DNA from: Dryococelus australis
Lineage: Eukaryota > Arthropoda > Insecta > Phasmatodea > Phasmatidae
Direction: 5' to 3'
DNA: 64,000 nucleotides
Assembly: GCA_029891345.1 (NCBI GenBank)
Contig: CM057009.1
Coordinates: forward strand, 302,227,466 to 302,291,465
This document shows positions 11,640-23,555 of this stretch, piece by piece. Under the pieces are notes generated by a model. That model did not search any database and had not been told where the DNA came from. It saw nothing but the letters and a program-made list of their open reading frames with translations. Every line of letters starts with the position of its first letter. The stretch's first letter is position 1. A program made the translations under genes and the position numbers.

Positions 11640-12731
11640 CCCAAATCTCTCGTGCCAAGAGTAGTTAGTCATCAACATGTCACATATATTTTTCTCACTA
11701 ACGAGTGAAACGAACTTAGAATCTTTTCAAATCGTTGTACTTGTGGCCAACATTAAATAAGGATGTAGAAGAATTGATTGTAAATTGTGATGATTGTTTT
11801 AAGAGAAAAAGTTCTAAAATAACAAAAACATAGTTAGGTTCTCTGCTGCAAGTGACTTCTCCTTTTCAGTTTGTATCTGTAGATATTTTAGGTCCTTTAC
11901 CACAGAGCGAAGTAGGGAATAAATATGTTTTAACTTTCATTGACTATTTTCAAGATGTTGTGAGGCGATACAAATTCCCTATCAATCTGTAGAAACAGTA
12001 CCGGTAGTTAAACATTTTGTATAGCAAGTTATTTCAATACATGGCTGTCTAAAAAGCCTGCTCACATATCAAGGAAGGAACTTTGTGTCTAGATACATGT
12101 TAAGAACTTGTAAATTATTAAAATTTGCGATGCTACAGACAACCCCTTTCAGACCTCAGTGTAATGGACGTGTTCAGAGACTTCATCGAACCCTAGCTGA
12201 CATCATCTCTCATTATGTCGATGAGTATGGTAGTAATTGGGAAGAGTACTTGCCTATGCTGTACATGCATATATAACAGTCCCACATTCCATAATGGATT
12301 ATAGCCCTCATTGTTGGCTTTACGAGACAGAAGTTAGGTTTTCCCATTTGGGTGAATTAAGTAGTCAACCCGATACTTTAAAAAGAGGTTCTACTGCCAA
12401 GGAACATGTAAATATTTTGAGTACAAAGTTAAAAGAATCGCATCAGATGGCAAGGGAAATAAATAAGATAGCCTTTGATAAACAGAAAGATAATTGTAAT
12501 AGGAAAACTAAGTCGCAAAATATTGAGGTAGGTGATTACATGTCCTTACACACGCTAAGTGTTAAGAAAGGTAGAGCATCTAAGTTACACAAGTACTGGT
12601 CTGGATCTTACAAAGTTTCAAGAAAACTGAACCCAGTCTCATTTTTAGTATTATTTGATAAAAGAAAATTTATTGTGCACAGTGATAGGTTAAAGTTATC
12701 AAATAATACCACAGTGCAAGAGAACTCATGA
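11640..12731 (+). pseudogene. pol: Errantivirus-like integrase, broken
   Basis: Integrase joins the DNA copy to the host chromosome with a D,D-35-E core and an N-terminal HHCC zinc domain. Seen: VPKSLVPRVVSHQH (start of the HHCC domain), LWPTL then NCDDCFKRKS (the Cys pair), and SPFQFVSVDILGPLPQSEVG, which keeps the first Asp. The second block reads LLTYQGRNFVSRY, with Tyr where Asp is expected. The third, TTPFRPQCNGRVQRLHRTLA, has Gln where the catalytic Glu is expected. The C-terminal part continues in another frame (12237-12731) with a basic region and SVKKGRASKLHKYWSGSYKV, the GPY/F-like end domain. It has several frameshifts. Two of three catalytic residues are lost. Confidence 0.85.
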
Positions 12732-12952
12732 CTTTGTATGAAAGACAAAAGATGTAGGATAATGATGGTTGTCAAGGTGTCAAAATGCTCGCCAAGGTAA
12801 GAAATTACTGCCGCGAGATAATGGCACCACTTGAGCCAGTCATTTTGATGGATTTCAGGTGCTCAGAATGTGGTAAGAACCTGGCCAAGGACAGTGGTCC
12901 AGTGGTAAGAATAATATTTAGAAAATTGAGGAGTGGTTATGTCTGGGTGAGG

Positions 12953-14178
12953 TGATTGGAACGTGGTATATTACCCAGGGTGCCAGGCACTATACAGACC
13001 TAGTGCCGTTGAAGTGGTAGAGAAGACTCTTCCGTCACTCAGGATCGTGCGGCCGACGACCGAAGGCAGCTGTCGTTTTTCTGTGCTGCATCACTCCTTT
13101 GCTGAATGATCATTAAGCTGTTACACGTGATATGTGGTGAATTATTCAGGCTATCCACATGCCTATGCTACTTTACAATTACCTGTAAACACTTGCAAAT
13201 AAAGATTGATAGGAAAGTTCCATCACATATGCGACTTGGCAGGAAATTATAAGGGCCTGTACCCTGACATGCCTAGCGGCTTACCTCAATAAAGAATAGT
13301 CGTTCAAATATTGTGATTTTTATTAGGTTATTGATTACAATTCCACTCTGGCAAACACTTAACATTTATTGTGCTGGATATTAACCGGTCGGCAGCAGTG
13401 AAGCGGTAAAAATGGCGCGAAGGCCCGTGCTTTAATTACATGAGTAATGAAGCTTCCCCAGGCGATGCAAGCACTGGGGGAAGGTGAGACGTGGTACCCG
13501 GGTGGCTTACAAAAAAGGTTCTAGTTGATTAAAGAGTATATTGCTATGAAAAAGTCCTGTTATAAACGTGAATGCTGCCCAGGTGCAGAACTGAATGGTA
13601 CGCGACCTGCTTGTCTGAGTCCTCAGTGTCTACTGTAGTTCCAACATAGCGTGCTCGCCAGGGTTGCTACCACAGCGTACCAGATGGAACTACTTTCGTC
13701 ACATTGTACTGTGCTTAACTATGCTTACTCCTGCTACACTTACTATAACATGCTTAAAATACCCTTGCTTAAAAACCTATAAATACACACTGCAAAACAA
13801 ACAAAATGGTGTGTGGATGATGACACGTGAATATGATACACGATAAAATCATTGCACTAACACTGATAAAGAATGTTAGGGCTTTGTAATTAATATTGCT
13901 GGAGTCCCTTCTCTTGCATGTGACTGCACATCACTACCCTTGCCCTGTTACGTATTATTTAGGAAAATAATGTAAGTTGGTACTACTTCCTTGTGACCTT
14001 GCTTGGCTGTGCACGTGGTCGCATGGGTACTAGCCTTGCTATACTTTGAGTTGCACCACTTTTAACACACTGTGCTGCACTTGCTCCTATGTTGTGCTGG
14101 TCACAGACGTTCTACCGCATGTTTTAGAATGCTTCTCTCTGCTTCAGCTGCTGGTGGATGGTGGGCAAACAATCTAAG
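12953..14178 (-). mobile_element. Solo-type LTR of gypsy lineage A, inserted in pol
   Basis: This segment aligns along most of its length with 43172-44340, and its left part more weakly with the LTR of element B. Shared strings include TTAACCGGTC, a run like GTGGCTTACAAAAAAGGTTC (versus GTGGCTAAACGTAAAAAGGT), TGGCAGGAAAT, and the right end GTGGGCAAAC...TCTAAGG. It begins TGATTGG, as the other LTRs of this family begin TGA. It contains no coding. It separates errantiviral integrase (ends 12731) from a Pol tail at 14195, so it is an insertion into that element, and with no internal region attached it is probably a solo LTR. Orientation follows B, whose coding is on the minus strand. The right edge is uncertain by about 10 bases and no clean target duplication was seen. 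Confidence 0.6.
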
Positions 14179-14194
14179 GCTGGGGCGCTCGGCT

Positions 14195-14573
14195 CACTTC
14201 AAAAAATTCCCCCTCAAGTAATTGATGAAGTAGTATCAGGTCAGGAATTCTGTGATAATGAGGATGATAACAATAAGAAGTTAAGTGAAGAAAACATTGA
14301 TGTAAAAGTAGGCTCATAGCCATGCCCGATTTTAGCAGATATAAGAGATAAAGTAGAAGTAGGAGATGTAGAAGAAATATATGTTGCAAGCCCTAGGGAC
14401 GACAGCACACTTGGTAATAATGAGAATAATGATAGTGAAACTTACAATGTTTAGGAACCATCGCATTATCATAAAGAGAAAATTTCTGAAAATATAGGTC
14501 AACATGATATAATTTGTATTCAAATGTAAGAAATCCCTCAGTGGAAGAGGAGAAAGCTGAAATAAGTGATGTG
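14195..14573 (+). pseudogene. pol: Acidic open region, likely errantiviral Pol C-terminal tail
   Basis: A single frame runs with only three stops in about 125 codons and is rich in Asp, Glu, Asn and Lys (for example QVIDEVVSGQEFCDNEDDNN and ILADIRDKVEVGDVEEIYVA). No domain is recognised. Its position, between integrase and the Env-like region and interrupted from integrase only by the LTR at 12953-14178, suggests the disordered tail that many gypsy Pol proteins carry. It could equally be a separate small gene. Confidence 0.45.
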
Positions 14574-14628
14574 TAGCCTCAAAACCTAATGTAAACTAAT
14601 ATTAGTGATAATTAGGACTTACAATGCA

Positions 14629-15633
14629 AATGACTGTGAGGTATATTAGTTTGCATTGCAATCACACCATAGGTGCAGGCATGATTCTGGTCGAAGAAAT
14701 GGACATTGTGTTAGTATGTGACAGATTGAGGATATAGAAATTGAGAGAATTACCCAAGAGTTGTGGAACCAGATACAATTAATATAAGGCATGAACTTCT
14801 CTACAGACACAAACTTTGATTCTCCATTTGCAGTAATCGAAGTCCTTAATAAATTATTTGTGGAGTTAGAGGAAGAAGTACCCTAATTAATTTTCATAGT
14901 GCCTAGGACTCAATCTTGTGACAAGCAATAATTGGTAGAAGCAGGTCGTAGTTTCCTGAAATTTATATTTGGTACACTTACAAAATGATGATTATATCCG
15001 AATACACCAAATTACTAGTGAGTTGGGTATGAGATAGGATAAATTAAATCATGTAGTAGAAAAACAATTGATACTCGTGAAAGGCATAAATGCTAGAGTA
15101 GATAAAAATGCAGAAGATGTACACCTTTCGGCAAAATAGTTGATAGCATGAACTGATTTACATCAGGTGTACAATTACTACAATGTAACAACCATACATG
15201 TGTTTTCTAAAACTAACAGTATACAATCTACAGAGCTTACCTCTTTCCAGTGTTTGAAAAAAATTATGTAGATATGTTCAAGTAGTGCCAAATAAACCTT
15301 ATATAGCAGTGCATGAAAACAGACAGTTTTATGTGTTGATGTCTGAAGCAGATATGATTCAGTGTAAAGGTGGAAATAATAAAGTATGTCCGGCTAATGT
15401 TCCAAAATTTTCTACAATCATTCCAAATTGTTTCGCAGACATGATATTGTCGTAATCTAGTCAATAAAGCAACTAATTCATGCTAGTTCTTATTAGGTCA
15501 GTAGATTGTACTAGTAGGATTTATTCAGTACCAGGGAAAATAAAAATAACTTAGCTTTGTCCTGATGAGATAAGTGGAACACATGTTATGCAAGAGCGGA
15601 TCTTGGCACAGGGAGTCATATCCCGAGTAAGCA
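14629..15633 (+). pseudogene. env: Errantivirus-like envelope protein, N-terminal part, broken
   Basis: Env-like proteins of insect errantiviruses resemble baculovirus F fusion proteins and act at membranes. Here the region shows, after a weak start, an R-SFLKFIFGTL stretch typical of the segment after the furin-like site, then a helical heptad-like region (LNHVVEKQLILV), and further on PNKPYIAVHENRQFYVLMSE followed by several Cys residues (around QCKGG, VCPAN, PNCFAD). Stops and frameshifts occur repeatedly, so it cannot make a full protein. It ends abruptly at 15633, where element C' begins; the remainder lies at 23111-23555. A related interpretation, an unrelated Env class, is less likely given the gypsy Gag-Pol upstream. 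Confidence 0.7.
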
Positions 15634-17510
15634 TGACGTGTGCAGCCCACCGCCAGACCATTTACCATGCCTGCTGTAGTGCAGCTAGTCAACGCTTCGA
15701 CTCCACAGAGCAGTAGCATTACCCAGTGATTTAGTGAGAAGTGTTTGCATCAATGCAGTGTGTCGTAATTGTGTTTAATGTTTATTTTCATTTTAAATGG
15801 CCTTTTTAATATTAATGTCCAGCGTTTATTTTGTTTTTACGTATTAATTTTCTCTTATAGTGTTACGTGATTTAATTGTTTATAGTATTTCGTGTGCTCC
15901 AATTCCACGTTCGAAATAGTGCACAAAGTGCACGAGCATAATATTATTTCAGTGTTAATATATGTTGTATGTTTATTTCTTCTTTTGCCAGTGCTCTCGT
16001 AATAAGTACAATTTACGGTTATGTTGTATATTGAAGGGTCCATGCAAAATGTTTTAATTTTGCAATTTGTTTACTTTTCTATTCAGGTAAGTATATAATG
16101 GCATTATCCTTATAGTGTATTTTGTGCGAAGGTATTTAATTTTAAGTTGTGTATTTATTTTTAAATTAGGGTTATTGTTTTTGTGCACTGATGTACACTT
16201 TGTCATTTTATCATAAAAGTAACACACTTTGCCAAGTCTTGTGGTACAACATTTAGAACATTATTTTATAAATTCTTAACTATTAAAAATTCTTTGGGAA
16301 CACATATTTTCTATTTTTAAGGACTCATAACAGTATAGTGAGTACATATTAAAATACTGGATGTTGACAGTATTGAAATGAGAGCGCATTCGAATCAACC
16401 AGTGTGCAAGGCAACATGACTAGACACATGGCCAGATAACCTAATAATAATAATTTTAATATAAACAGGGTTTTTATGTGTGTTGTATATTATTATACTA
16501 ATTTGTCTGTACATTTAGTGACGTGTATATATTAGGTTTCACAAGCAACGAATCACATAGAGCTATAGGTCGATATAAAGTCATACAGAAAGTGAGGTTA
16601 GATTGCCATGGAAACATCGCATGCACCAAATGTATATTTTACGTTAATATTTTTAATAATGCCAACTGTTCAGTTATAAGAAAGGGGTTTTGTGTTTCAC
16701 ATTCAGCTGTATCACAATCAGCCTCATCATCCCATTTATAATAATTACCATAATTAATATTGCAAGTCGTGTGACATGTAGCGGGGTCTCAGCCAAACAG
16801 CATGCTCTGAGCCAACATGACGATTGTAGCATCTTTGTCATCTCGCAGAGTGGACGTGCACATTTCGTCCTCCCCATATCTTCACCTTTTTCAAACAAAT
16901 CATACAGTTCAGCAATAGTTTTTAAAGTAATATATCGGGAACTTTGTGTTGCTTTTATTTGGGGAGTGAGCCACTCTATGCCAGGCTCATATTTTACATG
17001 ATCAGGACTTAAGTTTTCACCTAAGTTATGCTGGCCTAGTGCCATTTTAGTGTATCAGTGGTCTTCCACAACAACTGCGAGTTTGTATATTACAGTGCCT
17101 TCTAACGAATGTTCAAAGTGAATGAAATATGTCGAAACAGAGTTCACTATTTTAATTACGTTGGTCGTGTCTCGACCGCATTACTAAGCAAGGTATGACA
17201 ACATAACACTTAAGGCATCATGTGGCCTAAACATCCTGCTGGGAGTGATAATGAGCATTTAATGAAGCTCAGATAGCCCTCACTAGACTAGGCCTATCCG
17301 GATATAGTAGATAATTTCACCAGCATATACAACAACTAAAGAGACTTGGGGACATCGAGGATACCACATCAGGGCCATCGGCCATGTGACCGAATTGTCA
17401 TCTCGTGCCCTCTACCGACAGAGATTGCGCCCCTTGGCAAATCTACAGTACTTTTTAATTATTGTCCATATAACCTGAATTCCCTCGATGGCTCAGCCTT
17501 ATATCACATC
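15634..17510 (+). repeat. 5' LTR of element C'
   Basis: It starts TGACGTGTGCAGCCCA and ends ATATCACATC, matching 21294-23110 almost throughout with small indels. It should carry the promoter for the element, but no single TATA box stands out among many AT-rich stretches. TGGTTCCTCTCTG, four bases after its end, is a candidate primer-binding site; I could not match it to a tRNA. The length is large for a gypsy LTR. Open frames inside it are non-coding. Confidence 0.88.
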
Positions 17511-18362
17511 GAATGGTTCCTCTCTGTGTAGCATTTCCTTCCCACCAGACATCCCATCATTTTACCAGACCTCAAACCAACCTAATTTTCTCAGCAAATA
17601 ACCCTGTACCTTATTCCAATGTCTTGTGACCATGCGTGACCATGTGATTGCACATACGACTGGTCCTTTGAGTCTCGGCTCCATAATCTCACTACTGGCG
17701 AACCTTCATCAAGAATGCGACATCATTTTAGGTCAACATACAACAAAAGTTGGAGTAAAAACCAGAAAATACAGCAAAAAGGATGTTTAGGTGCCAAAGT
17801 GCCATTCTAACAAAGAAGCCAGCTAAGTCTGCCATCTTGAGCACAGGCAACACACATGATGTTTGCGACACCACCATCTTGGATGAGTCCAACATTGAAG
17901 GGAGTGAGGCGACTGTGCCCCCCCCCCAACCTGAATCCACTTTGTCATGACGGCAGGACCACCCTACCACCATGCATGCATGGGAGTCAGCCATTTGCCG
18001 AGAGGTCATGTGGCCCATCGAAAAATGTAAACACAGAGATCATCATAGACTTCACGGTCAACTGTGCTGCGCCCTCGAACAGGGATGTCTAGGGTGGCAG
18101 ACTACCAGCAGCAAAAATGAATCTTTATTCAACAAGTGCCTCTGTCTCGCACATAGCCTAGACCCGTTTTTGCTGGACTTTCTACAGGGCGAAATATGTG
18201 TGTGCCATGAGCCCATCACCACACGCCGACTGCAGAAGAACATTGAAAATGTAAATACAGAATTTTCTGGATCCATGAACAACCACAATTAATGCCAAAA
18301 CAAGCGCCTCAGCACCCATGCGCTCAGCACCTGTGTGCCAGCATGTGGCTACAACACCAGCC
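17511..18362 (+). other. Leader and start of C' internal region
   Basis: The region lies between the 5' LTR and the first recognisable Gag block. It includes a C9 run near 17920. No motif was identified; it probably holds the 5' untranslated leader and a degraded Gag N-terminus. Confidence 0.35.
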
Positions 18363-18803
18363 AGATTCCAGTCGCTGCCTTCATTTGCAGGGGCTGCGAG
18401 TAAAGATCAACTCGGACTTTTGCAAGGCTGTGAAGACAGACTGAGCCATTATGGTGTAGATTAGGCCGACTGGCCGAGCTGCATCGGGGACCGCCTTTCA
18501 GGTGATGCCAAGCTCTGGTAGCATGGAGTAGTGCATTGTGGAATTACGTGGGATGATTTTTACAGTGCATTTACATGTAGGTTTGCAAAGACATTCACGT
18601 CACTACAAGCCAGAAGCAGAAGTGTCCTGGAGGAACAAGGGGGCCAAAACCTGTAGGACTTTGCGACCCATATAATCAGCTTTATTCGGACATACCACCG
18701 AACTTTATCATTGAGAGACATTTTTGAACTCATCGCCAGTACTGATCACGCTGAGTACCGGGCCATACTTGTGTCGGTGATTTATGAGTCCAAAAAGAAT
18801 TAA
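18363..18803 (+). pseudogene. gag: C' Gag capsid region, four stops
   Basis: One frame, interrupted only by stops, reads a Ty3/gypsy Gag capsid block: RFQSLPSFAGAASKD, then LLQGCEDRLSHYGV, DWPSCIGDRLSGDAKLW, GITWDDFYSAFTCRFA and LRDIFELIASTDHAEYRAI. It ends at a TAA (18801-18803). The same blocks in the same order occur in element C (57.2-57.7 kb), where they read FQSLPTYAVTASEVPRAF and FSGDAMTWWRGI, which confirms both. Stops at the positions after HYGV, KLW, QNL and at the end show decay by point mutation, with the frame otherwise kept. Confidence 0.8.
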
Positions 18804-19045
18804 TCCAAACTGTAATACTTCTAGATGCCAGAATTCAGCCACAACCACATAGTCACAGGGAGACTGCACACTCATGATGGGATACAGAACAGAAAACCAG
18901 CGACACCAAGTCAAGCGAGACAGTGCCTAGAAGCCCTGCCCCTAAGAACATAACCCGTCAGACACCAACAATAACATCTTGCCCGACCACCACATAGAGT
19001 GTCGCATCTCGCCCATGGCCAGGCGACAGGCACCCCCCTCATCCC

Positions 19046-19372
19046 TGCCGGTGGTGCGGCGGGCCCCACTGGAACTGGTTGTTCCATGTGGGATTGCTAT
19101 GGAACTGTCGAAGGACAAGGACAACCAGTGGTGGGAAATGGGATGATGGGGTAGTGCGACTGGACATCGCTTAACCCAGAGCCAACCCTGTGACAACCAA
19201 ACAAGTATATAAATGCAGCCTTCCCCCACCCCACCATATTACGCACATGACACTATGCCAGTGCGTTGTATCAAAATTGCAGTGCTCGCAGAAACAGCCA
19301 AGTTACCCGCCTTATGAGACCTCATCATCAAAGAACAATCCACTTGTCTCATTGCAAGTAAATGGAAAGTGA
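19046..19372 (+). pseudogene. C' nucleocapsid knuckle and protease start
   Basis: CRWCGGPHWNW at 19046 matches in place and sequence the CNGPPWDNEC-type knuckle of element C, with the last ligand lost. Downstream, KNNPLVSLQVNGK (ending 19369) is the strand before the catalytic loop of a retroviral-type aspartic protease. A TGA follows and the catalytic DTG-like loop is absent: the next recognisable block is integrase, so protease core, RT and RNase H were deleted together or never present in this copy. Confidence 0.6.
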
Positions 19373-19375
19373 CAA

Positions 19376-20185
19376 GTGCATAACAGTCAAAAATGGTGCG
19401 TCAGTAATAACTGTTTGGAATCATGTGCAGGCCAGAACAGTAATAAGTGGCGAGTTTATGTGCCTGCAATGCTATGGGACAAAGTCCTAAAGTACACACA
19501 CAACAGTGAAATAGAAAGACACCTGGGTGTTGCACAAACTGAGTGGAACATTTTAAAACATTTTCATTGCCTGGGAATTGCTGCGAAAACAAGGGCTTTC
19601 GTATGCACGCGTGTTCAGTGCAACTGTTACAAGAGTCACTGACAAGATGGCACAAAACAACAGCAACCCTGAGAGCCACCAGAGCTGTTCGAAACAATTG
19701 CCATCGGTCTCATGGGTCCATACCCACGAACGTCCAATGGAAAGCATTTCATACTCATTGCAATAGATCTGTTTTCCCGCTGGACTGAAGTGTACCCGCT
19801 ATATAGTGAATGTGCACAGACAGTAGGAAAAACACTGCAAAATGAGTTTTTCTTCCACTGGGGATATCTGCACATGTTGCTAAGTAATAATGGTTCCCAG
19901 TTAACCAGCAACTATGTGGCTAGTCTTTTGCATATATTGGTGCGTCAAACATAATACAACAGCTGTGTAACATCCACGTGCAAACCAGACTGAACACAGA
20001 AATCAGGAGTTGAAAAGACAATTGCATTTGCACGTGGGTGATGATCACTAATAATGGGCTGAGCACCTGCCCGCTGCGTTGTTTACACAGTGGACACACG
20101 TGTGAATCAGGAAACCCGCAAGACACCCGCCCAACTGCTGCAAGGTAGCGATCTCCCCCTCTCTGGAAAGTTCACCAGCTGTGTT
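19376..20185 (+). pseudogene. C' integrase, catalytic residues lost
   Basis: The zinc domain reads WRVYVPAMLWDKVLKYTHNS, IERHLGVAQTEWNI and FVCTRVQCNCYKS, giving the H-H-C-C order. The core (frame of 19712) begins IAIGLMGPYPRTSNGKHFIL, where Gly replaces the usual first catalytic Asp (DLMGP), then IDLFSRWTEVYP. The second block, LLSNNGSQLTSNY, has Asn for Asp. The third, RANQTEHRNQELKRQLHLHV, keeps the Glu. A C-terminal stretch RKTPAQLLQGSDLPLSG is typical of this integrase lineage. Frameshifts near 19640 and 19950 break it. Confidence 0.82.
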
Positions 20186-21293
20186 AGGGAGCACACAGCC
20201 AGCAAAGGAAAAGCAGGGAGGAGATGAGAGAAAGGGAGATGAGGGAAGTTCGAGAACAATAATGCTGATACTTACAGCAGTGGTGGCCCGACTCCACACA
20301 CGCCCCACCTCCTCTCCAACCTGGCCAGCTAGTCTAGATGCACATGCATCCACAATCTGCTGGGCAAAAGGGATTTTGCACAAGATTTGCAGCACGGTGG
20401 AGTGGGCAACATCCTGAAATAAGGGCGAAGGGTGATGCCTGCTTTGTTATAAGACTAAGCCGGTGCCACACTGCCATGTTTCACCCTGACGCAGTACGAA
20501 TCGTGAGGGACAGGTTTCGGGACACCAGACACCCCCCCCCCCTTCTCCGCAACAATATGCATAGGGGGAATACATCACTGTCAACACTACCAACTTTCTT
20601 CGCAAACAGTCGACCAACATCACCCACCGACACAGAGCAACACGTGCATGAAACAGCAATAACGAACGCCCACACGTCTACATACAGCTGCTCCAGCTAT
20701 TGCCGTCACACACTCAAACCAGCACCGGACATCAACCAGCGAACTCCCGACGTCTTGTGACGTCACAGCATATGAGCCAGAGGGGCCTGAGGATGGCCAG
20801 GATCACCAGGTGTGGACCCAACCTGAGGTCATCACGTTGCCACTGAGACACCGGGTATCTTAGGCCACCATTTCATCACAGGGAGAATCGTCTACTACAT
20901 CAAGGGGCACAGCAGAACTTCCTGTCAGGGACGCCCATCGCCTTGATCTACGTCACCCACATCTGGCTGAGAGCAGAGAGAGCAGCAGGGTTAGAGACAG
21001 GGGAAACTCAGTTCTCTTCTCCCCCATGCTGCTCGAAACAAGTTCGCCGCACAATGCATGTTGCATGTATGGCTTGAGGGCATTCTCCTGTGCCCACCTC
21101 AGCCCACCAAACATCACTGCTGCCAGAAAGGGAATAACAGTCACCCCGACCACCAACGCCACAGCTGCAGCTTCATGGTTACGACTTGCGGCCTCGAGAG
21201 ACACTTCAGCGGCCTGTCAGCCTTTTCCGCTGAACGACGAGGGATCAGCGTACAGGCGAATGAATGGTCTCTGGCCAGGGGAGTGGGGGCGTT
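20186..21293 (+). other. C' 3' internal region and polypurine tract
   Basis: No domain was recognised after the integrase tail. The stretch is richer in GC and CA than its surroundings, and 20528-20538 holds a C-run. It ends with AGGGGAGTGGGGGCGTT (21277-21293), a polypurine tract that primes plus-strand DNA synthesis, abutting the 3' LTR. Element C ends its internal region with a near-identical GGGGAGGGCGTT. Confidence 0.6.
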
Positions 21294-23110
21294 TGACATG
21301 TGCAGCCCATGATCAGCCCGTTCACTAAGTCTTCTGCAGCACAACTAGTCAACGCTTCGTCTTCAGAGAGTAGTAGCATCACACAATGCTTTAGTGCTAA
21401 GTGTATGCATCAGTGCAGTCGTCATAATTTTCATTTTTAAGTGTCCTTTTTGATGTCAATGTGCTGTGTTTATTTTGTGTTAACATATTAATTTTCTCTT
21501 ATGGTGAAATGTGATTTAATTTTTATAGGGTTTTGTATTTTAAGTTTCCACATTCGAAATAGTGCATGAAGTGCACGAGTGTAATATTATTTCAGGGTTA
21601 ATATGTGTTGTATATTTATTTGTTCTTTTGCCAGTTTTCTCGTAACAAGTGCAATTTAGGGTTATGGTGGTTATTAAAGGATCTATGTCGTGTGTTTAAC
21701 TTTGCAATTTCTTTTCCTTTCCTATTCATGTAAGTATTTGAAGGCGCTAACCTTATAGTGTATTTTGTATGAGGGTATTTAATTTTAAGTTGTGTATTTA
21801 TTTTTAAATTAGGGTTATTTTGTTCGTGCACTGATGTGCACATGTCATTTTATCACAACAGTAACACACCTTGCCAGGTCTTGTGGTACAACATTCAGAA
21901 CATTATTTTAGAAATTTTTAACTATTAAATTGCTTTGTGAACACATATTTTCTAGTTTTAAGGAATCATAACAATATAGTGAATACCTACGAAAATACTG
22001 GCCGTTTCCAGTATTGAAATGAGAGCGCATTCGAACCAACTGGTATGCAAAGCAACATGGCTAAACACATGGCCAGATAACCTAAAAATCGTATATTTTA
22101 ATATAAACAGGGGTTTAATGTGTGTTGTATATTTTTATGATAATTTGTCTGTATTTTTTGTGAGTGTATATATTATGTTTCACAATTGACGAATCCCACA
22201 GAGCTATAGCTCAATATAAAGTCACACATAAAGTGTGGTTAGATTGCCACAACAACATCGCATGTTCCCAATGTATTTTCACTTATATATTTTTAATAAT
22301 GCTAACTGTTTAGTTATAATAAAAACGTTTTGTGTTTGACGTTTCAGCTGTATCACAATCAGCCACCTCATCCCATTTATAATCATTATCATAAGTAATA
22401 TTGCAAAGTCACAAGACATGCGGCACAGACTCGGCCAATCAGCAAGCTCCTTACCAATGTGATGATAGCGCCTTTGTCGTCTCGCAGAGTGGATGCGTGC
22501 ATGTCATCCTCCCCATATCTTCACCCTTTCAAACCAATCATGCAGTTCAGCAATAGTTTTTTAACATAATGTACTGGAAATTTTGTGTTGCTTTTATCCG
22601 GGGAATGAGTCACTCTATACCTGGCTCATATTTTACATGACCGGTACTTAAATTTTCACCTAAGTCATGCTGGCCTAGTGCCATTTTACTGTATCAGTGG
22701 TTGCCCACTACAACTGCGAGTTTGTATATTACAGTGCCTCCTAGCTGGGGTTCAAAGAGAATAAAATATGTTGCAACAAAGTTCGCTATTTTATTTACTT
22801 TGGTCGCATCAGATGGCCTAAACTACCTGCCAGGAGTGATAATGAGCATTTGAGGGAAGCTCAGATAGCCCTCACTATACTAGGCCTGTCTGGATATAGT
22901 AAGTATTTTCACCAGCTTGTACAACAAGTACAGAGACTTAGGGATATCGAGGATGCCACATCAGGCCCGACGGCCACATGACCCACTCATTATTGCGTGC
23001 TCTCCACTGAGAAAAATGGTCCCCCCCCCCCCCAGCAAATCTACACCACTTTTTAAAAACCCTCCCCACATAACCTAAATTTCCTCGATGGCCCAGCCTA
23101 ATATCACATC
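21294..23110 (+). repeat. 3' LTR of element C'
   Basis: It starts TGACATGTGCAGCCCA and ends ATATCACATC, matching 15634-17510. About 60 bases are missing relative to the 5' copy around 22800, and a long C-run is present near 23020. It is followed directly by the AAGCA duplication and the rest of the Env-like frame. Confidence 0.88.
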
Positions 23111-23555
23111 AAGCAATTGCATGTTACTAAATGAAAAATTTCAGTTGTTACCCCATAGTAATAAGATCATGCATTTGAAGTATAACTTTAAAGAGGATAA
23201 ATTTGCTGAAGTACAGTCGTTACTAACCCGTCAAATTCAAGATTTTAATTTCGTCCATAAAATCAGACTTAAAATTAATTTATCAAATCTAAGTTCAGAG
23301 TAAGATGTAGATTTAAAGCATCTCTTGTCCGAAATAGGATGTGTGAAGCATCAGAAACTTATAAGTAATCATGTTGAGAAGCATAGCCACTTTGTTCTGT
23401 GGGCCAGCATTGTAGGAGGCTTCGCACTCATCATGTGGTTCCTAAGACGACATCTTAGTGTACGACACTGCACTGTACCTGCTTGTACAGCATGTTGTGT
23501 GTGCTGTCCCGTTACATTGTGGTGCTGCTGTCAAATGGACTTAAAGGATAAGTAG
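23111..23555 (+). pseudogene. env: Errantivirus-like envelope protein, C-terminal part
   Basis: The frame resumes at the target duplication and runs to a stop at 23301-23303, then continues after it. It contains a helical stretch, then HSHFVLWASIVGGFALIMWF followed by Arg-Arg, a single membrane anchor with a basic stop-transfer signal (about 23388-23450), and a short Cys-rich tail ending at 23555. This is the expected end of an Env-type protein. Continuity with 14629-15633 is judged from frame and from the 5-bp duplication only. Confidence 0.7.

Larger units (their letters stand above)
15634..23110 (+). mobile_element. LTR retrotransposon C' (gypsy type), complete ends, 5-bp TSD
   Basis: Two direct repeats of 1.88 and 1.82 kb bound a 3.8-kb internal region. 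The element is flanked by AAGCA on both sides (15629-15633 and 23111-23115), a 5-bp target-site duplication. Removing one AAGCA plus the element brings the two halves of the Env-like frame into register, independent support for the boundaries. Internally the order is leader, Gag, zinc knuckle, start of protease, integrase, then a polypurine tract (21277-21293) directly before the 3' LTR. RT and RNase H are missing. It shares its LTR start (TGACRT) and polypurine tract with element C at 56.5 kb. The many differences between its LTRs show that it is old. Confidence 0.88.

Noticed and set aside
16674-17045. 123-codon minus-strand frame and its plus-strand shadow
   Set aside because: Both lie wholly inside the 5' LTR of C' and are not kept open in the matching 3' LTR.
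17918-17928. Runs of C or G (also near 20530, 23020, 40918, 41437)
   Set aside because: Possibly real but homopolymers of this kind are also common sequencing or assembly errors, and no function is implied.
20048-20395. 115-codon minus-strand frame across the C' 3' region
   Set aside because: It is antisense to the integrase tail and low in motif content; treated as a shadow.
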